From the NCBI GenBank assembly GCA_937915475.1, contig CALGIR010000180.1, positions 1 to 6,103 on the forward strand: 6,103 nucleotides of DNA, written 5' to 3'. The DNA comes from an uncultured Bacteroidales bacterium (GTDB lineage Bacteria > Bacteroidota > Bacteroidia > Bacteroidales > Tenuifilaceae). How positions within the stretch are numbered: the stretch's first letter is position 1; every line of letters starts with the position of its first letter. Below, piece after piece: positions 1-5,936 of the stretch. Position numbers and translations under genes: made by a program. The notes beneath the pieces are model-generated. The model was not told the origin of the DNA. It saw nothing but the letters and a program-made list of their open reading frames with translations, and did not search any database.

Positions 1-24
1 CGTTTTCGTCGGGGGACGAAAACG
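1..24. repeat. Perfect 10-bp hairpin at the left edge
   Basis: Positions 1-10 (cgttttcgtc) are the exact reverse complement of 15-24, with a GGGG loop. No T run follows on the + strand (taacac comes next), so it does not look like an intrinsic terminator reading rightward. It directly precedes the repeat arm at 31-63. It may be the apex of a long palindrome whose left arm lies outside the window, but that cannot be seen here. Confidence 0.6.
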
Positions 25-30
25 TAACAC

Positions 31-63
31 GCTCTCCCACACTTGCCACACCCCCAGCCGTTA
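31..63 (+). repeat. Palindrome right arm, copy at the left edge
   Basis: This 33-bp segment matches 6025-6057 at 29 of 33 positions. The last 17 bases (cacacccccagccgtta) are identical. At the right edge of the window the same arm pairs with an upstream inverted arm to form a long palindrome, so this copy is probably the right half of an equivalent element cut by the window boundary. It lies 47 bp upstream of the preferred start of the first gene. Confidence 0.7.
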
Positions 64-110
64 CCATACATGCTATGACGAAAAAATCGAACATACTGAA
101 TAGAAACGAT

Positions 111-1499
111 ATGAAATTTCCAACGCACAAAGCAAGAGTAAGGCAAGCCCCGCCCACGGGCGAACCCTTCGCTTGCCTTACACATGCTTTCTTTCCAACG
201 CTCACGATGGCGTTAATAATGAGCATTAATACTTTTGGACAGATTCCTGTTATTGAAACACCCAAAGCAGCGACATTAAGCCCCGTTATTACTGGAAATT
301 TAAATCCGAATAGCAACCTGCCCCCAAACCCTTTCTTACAAGGTATGACTGAGGTGGAAAGAAGCAATCAGCACGCCATAAGGAGTATAGAGGAGCATCA
401 GCGTTACAACTCATTCCAACAAATACAGCAACTATATGCAGAAATGGATAGAAGAGCCATTAGTTATACCCTACCTGAGCTGAATGCATTGAATGGTACA
501 GAATTATTTAGAAAAGCACTTGCTGAACTGAATCAAATGCTTAGTGGAAAGAAACCCCTTGACCTGAAAAGGGCAGTGTTCGTCGTGGAAAATGCCTACT
601 TCGAAAACCAGCTTGATTACGGTCAGTTTGAATCCGCAGTTCAGCAAGCAGTAGATATTTGTAACCTTAAGCTGGCTGAAACCAATTCAAATGCTAGCAA
701 GGACTTGCTTAAGAACCTAACCATTCTCAAATACTTTACCGATACTATTAACGTTAAACTACCTGGTCAGGAAAAAACGTTAACCCACTACCCGATTAAG
801 TACGACTTCAACGACTATATGGGGCAGAAAAATTGGAGCAACATGTTTGTTTCAAAACTGATGGCGACCAACTCAGGGCAGTGCCATTCCATGCCCCTTT
901 TCTACCTTATTCTGGCTCAGGAGTTGAAAGCGGAAGCGTATCTAGCATTCTCCCCAAACCATTCATTCATCAAGTTCAAAACCGAAAGGGGAGGTTGGTA
1001 CAATGCGGAGCTGACCAGCGGCTCCATAATTTCTGATGCGGCTATTCTGGAGAGTGGTTTTGTGAAATCGGAAGCGATTAGGAGCGGAATTTACATGGAC
1101 ACCCTGAGCAGGAAGGAAACCGTTGCTAGCCTCATCAATACGCTTGCCAATGGCTATGTTCACAAGTATGGTTACGACAGCTTCGTGAAGCAGTGCGCTG
1201 AAAGCGTGTTGCAATACTACCCCAAGCAGCTTAACGCCCTGATGCTGCTTGCCAATTGGCAAACAACCACTACGATGTACATTGCAAGGCAGAAGGGAAG
1301 CCCCCCGCCCGAGAAGCTAAAGGAGGATGAAAGGGCAAGGATGGAACTTGAACGTATGCACCAAATCTACGCCCGCATTGATGCGCTAGGTTTTGAGGCT
1401 ATGCCCGAGGAGCACTACCTGAAATGGCTCGAAAAGCTCAACGAAGCCAAGTTAAAACCCGAGAACCAGAAGAGCATCATTCATCAAATTATAAAATAG
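111..1499 (+). CDS. Secreted transglutaminase-like (Cys/His) protein, first paralogue
   Basis: This is a paralogue of the next gene and a likely transglutaminase-like, papain-fold enzyme. Counting from the ATG at 111, the candidate nucleophile is Cys258 in SGQCHS, the candidate His is His284 in SPNHSFIK, and the third element lies in GGWYNAELT (Asn298/Glu300). A motif before the core, KRAVFVVENAY...DYGQF, is shared with the paralogue. The C-terminal part is helical (YYPKQLNALMLLANW) and may be TPR-like. An in-frame ATG at 75 would add 12 residues. I prefer 111 because removing the 75-bp insertion at 117-191 leaves a normal signal peptide, MKFPTLTMALIMSINTFGQ, starting there. With the insertion, 25 extra residues (HKARVRQAPP...) precede the hydrophobic stretch, so export may be impaired or altered. 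The stop lies 3 nt before the next ATG, which suggests an operon. The substrate is unknown. The fold call is by motif only; the existence of the gene is secure. Confidence 0.85.
   Translation: MKFPTHKARVRQAPPTGEPFACLTHAFFPTLTMALIMSINTFGQIPVIETPKAATLSPVITGNLNPNSNLPPNPFLQGMTEVERSNQHAIRSIEEHQRYNSFQQIQQLYAEMDRRAISYTLPELNALNGTELFRKALAELNQMLSGKKPLDLKRAVFVVENAYFENQLDYGQFESAVQQAVDICNLKLAETNSNASKDLLKNLTILKYFTDTINVKLPGQEKTLTHYPIKYDFNDYMGQKNWSNMFVSKLMATNSGQCHSMPLFYLILAQELKAEAYLAFSPNHSFIKFKTERGGWYNAELTSGSIISDAAILESGFVKSEAIRSGIYMDTLSRKETVASLINTLANGYVHKYGYDSFVKQCAESVLQYYPKQLNALMLLANWQTTTTMYIARQKGSPPPEKLKEDERARMELERMHQIYARIDALGFEAMPEEHYLKWLEKLNEAKLKPENQKSIIHQIIK
117..201. mobile_element. In-frame palindromic insertion with 10-bp direct repeats
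   Basis: The 10-mer tttccaacgc occurs at 117-126 and again at 192-201, exactly 75 bp (25 codons) apart. Between the copies lies a nested palindrome: aaagca 129-134 with tgcttt 185-190; gtaaggcaagc 138-148 with gcttgccttac 171-181; and cgccc 151-155 with gggcg 158-162. Deleting one repeat plus the insert restores a compact signal peptide in the same frame. The pattern fits a small non-autonomous palindromic element that inserted with a target-site duplication and stayed in frame, comparable in principle to the Rickettsia palindromic elements found inside genes. It encodes no protein of its own. Mobility is inferred from this one copy. Confidence 0.65.
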
Positions 1500-1502
1500 T
1501 CA

Positions 1503-2555
1503 ATGAAATCTTTAAAGCTATTAGCCTTTACACTTTTACTAAATATTTCCAGCTTTTCACAATCCGTAAGCCCGCTCTACGACTCCTCCTATAACGCCCT
1601 TGCCGAGATGTTGGAAGGAAACGAGCCTGTAAACTTCAAGAAGGCGGTTTTTCTTGTCGAGAACAGCTACTTGGACGGCAAAATGGATTACGGCGAGTTC
1701 TGCAAGGTGATTGAGAGCTATAGGCTGCTAGCCGAAATGTTCCTGTTCTCTAGAGACTTGCTATACGAGGAGTTGGACAAGTATAGCATCGCAACGTATG
1801 CTGCCGTGTTCACAATTATGAAGGATACTGTTCCCGTACTCTTCAAGGACGATGTGAAAGCGTACACCGTGCCATTCACCTACGATTTTGAGGACATATC
1901 GGGGGACAAGGACTGGACAAGCATGTTCGTCACCAAGCTGCTGACGACCCATCGGGGCAACTGCCACTCTTTGCCCTACCTGTACAAAATCCTTTGCGAG
2001 GAGTTCGGTGAGAAAGCCTACCTCGCCTATGCGCCCAACCACATATACATCAAGCAGTACAGCAAGAAGTTTGGTTGGTACAATACGGAGCTCACCAGTG
2101 GTATTTTCCCCATCGATGCATGGCTCATGGCATCGGGTTACATTCATCTCAACGCCATTCAGAACGGCATATACATGGACACGCTCAGCCAGCAGCAGTC
2201 CATTGGCGCTTGCCTTGTGGACTTGGCTATGGGATACGAAAAAAGACATGGCGTGGGTGATGGGAACTTCATCCTAAGCATTTGTGAAAAGGTGCTAGAG
2301 CATCACCCTACGAACATAAATGCGTTGCTTCTGCTGGCTGAAACTAAATTAAAACTTTGGAAAGCAGAAACGGAAGTAACCAAGGAGCAGAAACAAGCAG
2401 ATTTTTTAGAAATCCAGAGTTTGTACGCACGAATCCATGATTTGGGCTATCGGAAAATGCCTGAGCAGATGTACCTTGAATGGCTACTATCGCTAAAAGA
2501 GGAAAGGAGTAAATATCAGAATACAAAATTAAACATTAACTTTAGACCGCTATGA
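1503..2555 (+). CDS. Secreted transglutaminase-like (Cys/His) protein, second paralogue
   Basis: The protein has 350 residues. A signal peptide (MKSLKLLAFTLLLNISSFSQ) is followed by the shared NFKKAVFLVENSYLDGKMDYGEF motif region (about 44-67), then a transglutaminase-like core: Cys154 in RGNCHSLPYLY, His180 in APNHIYIK and Asn194/Glu196 in GWYNTELTSG. The C-terminal helical segment (HHPTNINALLLLAE, then YARIHDLGYRKMPEQMYLEWL) mirrors that of the upstream paralogue. Known families with this Cys/His arrangement are transglutaminases, cysteine proteases and amidases; which activity applies here is not visible. The gene starts 3 nt after the first paralogue stops and overlaps the toxin gene by ATGA (2552-2555), so co-translation with the toxin is likely. 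Its 3' third is repeated, mostly decayed, at 4161-4609. A role in processing, anchoring or cross-linking the adjacent RHS protein is inference. Confidence 0.85.
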   Translation: MKSLKLLAFTLLLNISSFSQSVSPLYDSSYNALAEMLEGNEPVNFKKAVFLVENSYLDGKMDYGEFCKVIESYRLLAEMFLFSRDLLYEELDKYSIATYAAVFTIMKDTVPVLFKDDVKAYTVPFTYDFEDISGDKDWTSMFVTKLLTTHRGNCHSLPYLYKILCEEFGEKAYLAYAPNHIYIKQYSKKFGWYNTELTSGIFPIDAWLMASGYIHLNAIQNGIYMDTLSQQQSIGACLVDLAMGYEKRHGVGDGNFILSICEKVLEHHPTNINALLLLAETKLKLWKAETEVTKEQKQADFLEIQSLYARIHDLGYRKMPEQMYLEWLLSLKEERSKYQNTKLNINFRPL

Positions 2556-2764
2556 AAAGATTAATTCTTTTGCTAACAATCATTTGGGCTTATACGCTTA
2601 CAACGCCTGTTAACGCTCAGGTTCACACGCTGGAACATCTGGGCTTTGACACCAAGGTTGTAACTCTCAGCAAGGGTAAGTATCAAGAATTTCACGACTT
2701 GAAGGCAGTTGTTGAGATTGGCTCAATCCTATTCAATACCGAAACCAAAGAGATAATTGGTTTT
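2359..2764 (+). repeat. Long direct repeat, copy 1 (chassis block)
   Basis: This block of about 406 bp covers the last 65 or so codons of the second transglutaminase-like gene and the first 71 codons of the RHS-type gene. It matches 4413-4818 at a constant offset of 2054 bp with only a handful of substitutions. More than 300 bp in the middle (about 2422-2729) appear identical. Similarity drops sharply on both sides. The block is long enough to support homologous recombination between the two cassettes. Confidence 0.9.
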
Positions 2765-3577
2765 GTGTTAGAGGACACTCTTGTTGAGAATCATTTAAAA
2801 CCTCACATCGTGAGCCGCTGGATTAGCCCTGACCCTTTATCTCATGAATATTTGAGTTGGTCGCCATACCATTATGCAATGAATAATCCAATTCGTTTCA
2901 CAGATGTACTGGGGATGGGTGCTGGGGATTTTTATGATGAAAAAGGAAAATTTCTTGGGACAGATGGTATAGATGATGGTAAAATTTACGTAGTAACAGA
3001 AAAACAAGAAAAGAAACAGATTTCATCAACAAATAAAAAAGGTGGGACAACCCAAGTAAGTGATGTTAAATCAGCTACAGAACTCCCTAGCCCCTATGTT
3101 CGGGGGGAGATGAAGAAAGCTGCTGAAAGAGCAGGTTCACCGTCCTTTCATGAAGAAGGTGGCTTTTTCGGAAAGAAAGATGGGCAAGAATACGTTGCTC
3201 ATGCTAAGCCAGGTGATGCTGTAGACCCGTCCATTGATGATTATGCATCAATTAACGTATATAAAACTGCAAACAAAACAGAATGGGATAAAGCTTCAGG
3301 TGGTACTATAGAAGGCTCTTTTCATACTCATCCAGATGGAACTGTCGTTAAAAATGGCGTTACATATTCATTTGAAAATCAACCATCAAACAAAATTGAT
3401 AAAATTACAGGAACTCCAATGGGTGATATTCCTAATGCACGAGAAAATGTAATGGGCGCAACAGGGAATCATTACGTTCTGGCTCAAGGGAATACAACTG
3501 TTTATATTTATAATGGTAGTGGTACAATCGCCCGCTTCCCATTTAGGAAATTCTTTACAATTGGCATAAATCAATAA
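2552..3577 (+). CDS. Short secreted RHS-core protein with JAB/JAMM-like C-terminal toxin domain
   Basis: The protein has 341 residues. The signal peptide ends at TTPVNA|Q (about 1-22). A constant chassis (VVTLSKGKYQEFHDL...FNTETKEIIGF) runs to residue 71. The RHS-associated core follows at about 88-121: SRWISPDPL, WSPYHYAMNNPI and then TDVLG, where DPDG or DPLG is usual. No YD/RHS repeats precede the core. The variable C-terminus carries EEGG (Glu201/202), FHTHP (His258, His260) and QPSNKID (Ser279, Asp283), the order expected for a JAMM metallopeptidase, ending in NTTVYIYNGSGTIARFP, a C-terminal pattern I associate with JAB-like toxins. Caveats: the Ser-Asp spacing is one residue longer than the usual SxxD, and it lies further from HxH than in typical JAMM proteins. 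The codons become AT-rich after the chassis, suggesting an acquired cassette. The stop is 3 nt before the immunity candidate. The target is unknown; deubiquitinase-like peptidase activity is a family-based guess. Confidence 0.85.
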   Translation: MKRLILLLTIIWAYTLTTPVNAQVHTLEHLGFDTKVVTLSKGKYQEFHDLKAVVEIGSILFNTETKEIIGFVLEDTLVENHLKPHIVSRWISPDPLSHEYLSWSPYHYAMNNPIRFTDVLGMGAGDFYDEKGKFLGTDGIDDGKIYVVTEKQEKKQISSTNKKGGTTQVSDVKSATELPSPYVRGEMKKAAERAGSPSFHEEGGFFGKKDGQEYVAHAKPGDAVDPSIDDYASINVYKTANKTEWDKASGGTIEGSFHTHPDGTVVKNGVTYSFENQPSNKIDKITGTPMGDIPNARENVMGATGNHYVLAQGNTTVYIYNGSGTIARFPFRKFFTIGINQ

Positions 3578-3580
3578 AAC

Positions 3581-4027
3581 ATGAAACCTATTGTATTATT
3601 ATTATTTGTATTCGTAGGATTTTCTTTGAATGCACAAGTTGCTTCAAATACAGAATCAAAAGATTCAACAAACATCTACTTTCAGTCAGTAGAAATATTA
3701 TGTAATAATTTGCATAATAAGTTTGAAACATTATTTATTGAACAGAACAGCTTAACTACAAATAGTTTACCATCGAAAATTAGTGAACACGAAATCAAAA
3801 TAATTGATATAACTGAATTAAAAAAACTCGTTAAACAAAACAAAGATATTGAGGTAGTAAGGATTATTCCTTTAAGAGTTAGAGCAGGAGAATTCTTTGT
3901 TAATATTATCTATTTTAGTGTAAAAATTGAAAGAAAACAGATAATATTTACTAACAAGGGAGGTTATTCGATTGTTTTTGAATATGACACCAACACTAAT
4001 TCTTTTATTTTCAAAGATATTAAATAA
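3581..4027 (+). CDS. Small secreted protein, probable immunity to the JAB-like toxin
   Basis: The protein has 148 residues and no family that I can name securely. It begins with a clear signal peptide (MKPIVLLLFVFVGFSLNAQ, cleavage before Gln19) and has no further membrane segment. The mature part is a small alpha/beta protein rich in Ile, Lys and Asn, ending in beta-strand-like stretches (EFFVNIIYFSVKIER, YSIVFEYDTNTNSFIFKDI). The gene is strikingly AT-rich compared with the transglutaminase-like genes. It starts 3 nt after the toxin stop and is followed by the tail repeat, the same position that the second immunity candidate holds in cassette 2. The immunity role is inferred from position, size and the toxin-like neighbour. 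The signal peptide suggests it acts in the periplasm or at the envelope. It could instead be an accessory secreted protein. Confidence 0.75.
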   Translation: MKPIVLLLFVFVGFSLNAQVASNTESKDSTNIYFQSVEILCNNLHNKFETLFIEQNSLTTNSLPSKISEHEIKIIDITELKKLVKQNKDIEVVRIIPLRVRAGEFFVNIIYFSVKIERKQIIFTNKGGYSIVFEYDTNTNSFIFKDIK

Positions 4028-4042
4028 TCATCTAATTACATA

Positions 4043-4155
4043 CACATTTGCAATTCGCACATTCTGACACAATAACAATAATTTCAAATGAGTTTATTTC
4101 CAACGTTCCATATACAAAAAATACAAAGAGATAGACAAAAACACGTCAGGTAATA
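4043..4155 (+). repeat. Cassette tail repeat, copy 1
   Basis: The first 26 bp (4043-4068, beginning cacatttgcaattcgcac) are identical to 5823-5848. Weaker but collinear similarity continues to about 4155: atttcaaatgag with attgcaaaagag, tacaaagagatagacaaaaa with tacaaatgcatagaaaaaaa, and cacgtcaggtaatatgg with cacgtatggtaacaagg. It sits just after the immunity candidate of cassette 1, as the other copy does after that of cassette 2. No gene, clear promoter or terminator is visible in it. It may mark a recombination boundary or be a transcribed 3' element. Confidence 0.75.
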
Positions 4156-4160
4156 TGGCT

Positions 4161-4609
4161 CTCTCCATTGGTATTTTTCCTGTAGTTTGGCTTATGGCAG
4201 AGGGTTACCTTCATTTCAACGCCATTCAGGAACTGCTTATACATAGTAACACACCGTCAGCTGCAATCCATTAGGGCACGCTTAGTTGACTTAATTATAG
4301 GCTATGGTATAGGGGTGAGTACTTCATCCTTAGCATTTGTGAAAGGCACTCGAGCATCACTCCTCGAATTTAAGTGCCTTGTTTTTACAAGTTGTAACCT
4401 GATTGAAACTATGGAAAGCAGAAACGGAAGTAACCAAGGAGCAGAATCAGGCAGAATTTTTAGAAATCCAGAGTTTGTTCGCACGAATCCATGATTTGGG
4501 CTATCGGAAAATGCCTGAGCAGATGTACCTTGAATGGCTACTATCGCTAAAAGAGGAAAGGAGTAAATATCAGAATACAAAATTAAACATTAACTTTAGA
4601 CCGCTATGA
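4161..4609 (+). pseudogene. Decayed 3' fragment of the transglutaminase-like gene
   Basis: This corresponds to about 2091-2555 of the second transglutaminase-like gene. The first part still translates as LSIGIFPVVWLMAEGYLHFNAIQ, against LTSGIFPIDAWLMASGYIHLNAIQ in the intact gene, with one codon lost. Frameshifts and stops then follow through about 4400. The catalytic Cys and His region is missing altogether. From about 4413 onward it is nearly identical to the intact gene, and an open frame continues to the TGA at 4607-4609. That frame could be read from a TTG at 4403 but has no proper start, so I do not treat it as a gene. The ATGA overlap with the downstream RHS gene is intact. This is a remnant left when a cassette was duplicated or inserted. 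Confidence 0.85.
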
Positions 4610-4818
4610 AAAGATTAATTCTTTTGCTAACAATCATTTGGGCTTATACGCTTACAACGCCTGTTAACGCTCAGGTTCACACGCTGGAACATCTGGGCTT
4701 TGACACCAAGGTTGTAACTCTCAGCAAGGGTAAGTATCAAGAATTTCACGACTTGAAGGCAGTTGTTGAGATTGGCTCAATCCTTTTCAACACCGAAACC
4801 AAAGAGATTATTGGTTTT
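4413..4818 (+). repeat. Long direct repeat, copy 2 (chassis block)
   Basis: This copy matches 2359-2764 at an offset of 2054 bp. It contains the end of the transglutaminase-like remnant and the first 71 codons of the second RHS-type gene, whose products are identical in both cassettes. Immediately upstream the remnant is heavily diverged, and immediately downstream the RHS core differs at many positions. This abrupt step in identity suggests recent homogenisation by recombination or gene conversion. Confidence 0.9.
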
Positions 4819-5634
4819 CTCGATTCAGATTCAATAATGTTTGACTTTCTCAAACCTCATATAATTAGCCGTTGGGTTAGTCCTGACCCTCTTGCAGAGG
4901 AATTTTCCAGTTGGTCGCCATACAACTATGCAATGAATAACCCCATTGTTTTCATCGACCCCGATGGACGGGCAGCTACAAGGTATGAGGATGAACAGGG
5001 TAATACTTTACTGGACACGAATGATGGCAGCAGCGCAGTTGTAACAGTAACCGATGATAAACGGAAAGGTTTTGACGCTTCCGTTAAGGGTACTAAAAAT
5101 ACTGATGATGTGGTTTGGAACAATACCATGAAGAATACGCTTCTAGGCTTTGAACTCTCTGGCAAACAGGAAGGGCTGCTCAACTCCATGAACTCGGACT
5201 GGTCTCGCAAGGCTGCCATAAAGTACTGGCAAACTGGGGATGCAGGGGCTGGTATTGGTTTTGCATTTAAAGAATCTCTTAGCCAATGGACTAATCCAGA
5301 GTTAGTGGTTATGGGTTTATCAGCTGGTGTTGCTGGATATGCGTCACTAAGTAACACGAAAAATTTAGCTACAACTTCTCATGGTTCACAAAGAATAGCA
5401 GGTTCTTCAGCGACAAGAGGAGGTGTCCTGTCGCGCGAAGGCATCAATGCTACAAAAACTATGGGAAAATCCTTTTCTCAAGCTGATGGTGCTACTGTCT
5501 ATCTTCATCAAGTATCACCAGGCAGGTTTAATGCAGTAGTTGAAGGTGAGAAAGGGCTAATTACTACAATGAATAATTGGTCGCAAAAATCAATCAATAG
5601 AATAGCCAAAAATTATGGATGGAAATTTGAATGA
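4606..5634 (+). CDS. Short secreted RHS-core protein with BECR/DUF4258-like RNase toxin candidate
   Basis: The protein has 342 residues. Residues 1-71 (signal peptide and chassis) are identical to those of the cassette 1 protein. The RHS core follows at about 88-121 (SRWVSPDPLAEEF, WSPYNYAMNNPI, FIDPDG, the standard ending). A linker leads to a hydrophobic, Gly/Ala-rich stretch at about 232-250 (ELVVMGLSAGVAGYASL), possibly for membrane insertion. The C-terminal 85 or so residues have HGSQRI (His259, Arg263), TRGGVLSREGI (Arg271), ADGATVYL, GRFNAVVEGEKGLITT and SQKSINRIAKNYGW. This H...R...R pattern followed by beta strands resembles DUF4258-like members of the BECR (barnase/EndoU/colicin E5/RelE) fold, so RNase activity is plausible but was not checked by search. 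It overlaps the upstream remnant by ATGA and the downstream immunity candidate by 20 nt. It has no RHS repeats. Confidence 0.85.
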   Translation: MKRLILLLTIIWAYTLTTPVNAQVHTLEHLGFDTKVVTLSKGKYQEFHDLKAVVEIGSILFNTETKEIIGFLDSDSIMFDFLKPHIISRWVSPDPLAEEFSSWSPYNYAMNNPIVFIDPDGRAATRYEDEQGNTLLDTNDGSSAVVTVTDDKRKGFDASVKGTKNTDDVVWNNTMKNTLLGFELSGKQEGLLNSMNSDWSRKAAIKYWQTGDAGAGIGFAFKESLSQWTNPELVVMGLSAGVAGYASLSNTKNLATTSHGSQRIAGSSATRGGVLSREGINATKTMGKSFSQADGATVYLHQVSPGRFNAVVEGEKGLITTMNNWSQKSINRIAKNYGWKFE

Positions 5635-5818
5635 AAAAGTTGTTTGCTGTTTCTGTGGTGAGTCCCTAAATATAATGGAAGCAGCAGTTATTATTCTTAA
5701 ACCAAATATTGACAGTGATGAGTTGCAACAATTATTCTGTCACAAAATTCATTTTGTAGAAAGAATTGATAAGGGAATTGTACTACATCCTGATTTCTAT
5801 GAGGACTCTCTACCATAA
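5615..5818 (+). CDS. Small CxxC protein, probable immunity to the RNase-like toxin
   Basis: The protein has 67 residues and no signal peptide, so it is probably cytoplasmic. Cys11-x-x-Cys14 (CCFCGESL) near the N-terminus, together with Cys42, His43 and His46 (FCHKIHF), could form a small zinc-binding site. The segment AAVIILKPNIDSDELQQLFCH and the ending LHPDFYED resemble small proteins that I associate with positions just downstream of polymorphic toxins. The ATG at 5615 lies 20 nt inside the toxin gene in another frame; it is the only in-frame ATG before the CxxC. An in-frame TTG at 5627 is an alternative start. The ATG at 5631 is in a different frame and soon hits a stop. The immunity role is inferred from its overlap with the toxin and its position before the tail repeat. 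Confidence 0.75.
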   Translation: MDGNLNEKVVCCFCGESLNIMEAAVIILKPNIDSDELQQLFCHKIHFVERIDKGIVLHPDFYEDSLP

Positions 5819-5822
5819 CAAG

Positions 5823-5936
5823 CACATTTGCAATTCGCACATTCTGACGCACAGCCTAAAATTGCAAAAGAGCTTGTTTACTAAGCACTTAAGATAATAA
5901 TACAAATGCATAGAAAAAAAGCACGTATGGTAACAA
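5823..5936 (+). repeat. Cassette tail repeat, copy 2
   Basis: It begins five bases after the stop of the CxxC protein gene. The first 26 bp are identical to 4043-4068, and diverged but collinear similarity runs on to the ggtaacaagg segment ending about 5938. Here the repeat leads straight into the left arm of the terminal palindrome, whereas copy 1 stops at the equivalent point and is followed by the gene remnant. Confidence 0.75.

Noticed and set aside
1..24. Intrinsic terminator for an upstream gene
   Set aside because: The hairpin is strong but no T run follows it on the + strand. It fits better as part of the palindromic repeat.
963..1262. Open frame of 99 codons on the - strand
   Set aside because: It lies wholly inside the first transglutaminase-like gene, which has conserved motifs and a paralogue. 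The antisense product has no recognisable feature.
1761..2249. Open frame of 162 codons on the - strand
   Set aside because: It is an antisense shadow of the second transglutaminase-like gene over its catalytic core. There is no signal, motif or independent context.
2008..2277. Open + strand frames in another phase within the second transglutaminase-like gene
   Set aside because: They are low-complexity Ser/Thr/Arg-rich translations nested in a conserved gene, as expected for an alternative phase.
4070..4402. A promoter for the second cassette
   Set aside because: I looked for a Bacteroidetes-type TAnnTTTG element at a sensible distance and found no convincing match. The region is explained by the tail repeat and the pseudogene.
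4302..4580. Open frame of 92 codons on the - strand, similar to one at 2344-2526
   Set aside because: The two antisense frames resemble each other only because the underlying sense sequence is duplicated.
4403..4609. A separate 68-residue protein starting at a TTG
   Set aside because: It is the tail of the broken transglutaminase-like gene. It has no proper start and no catalytic region. Its open frame is explained by recent copying of the intact gene's 3' end.
4926..5357. Open frame of 143 codons on the - strand
   Set aside because: It is antisense to the second RHS-type gene, is rich in Ser and Pro, and has no supporting motif.
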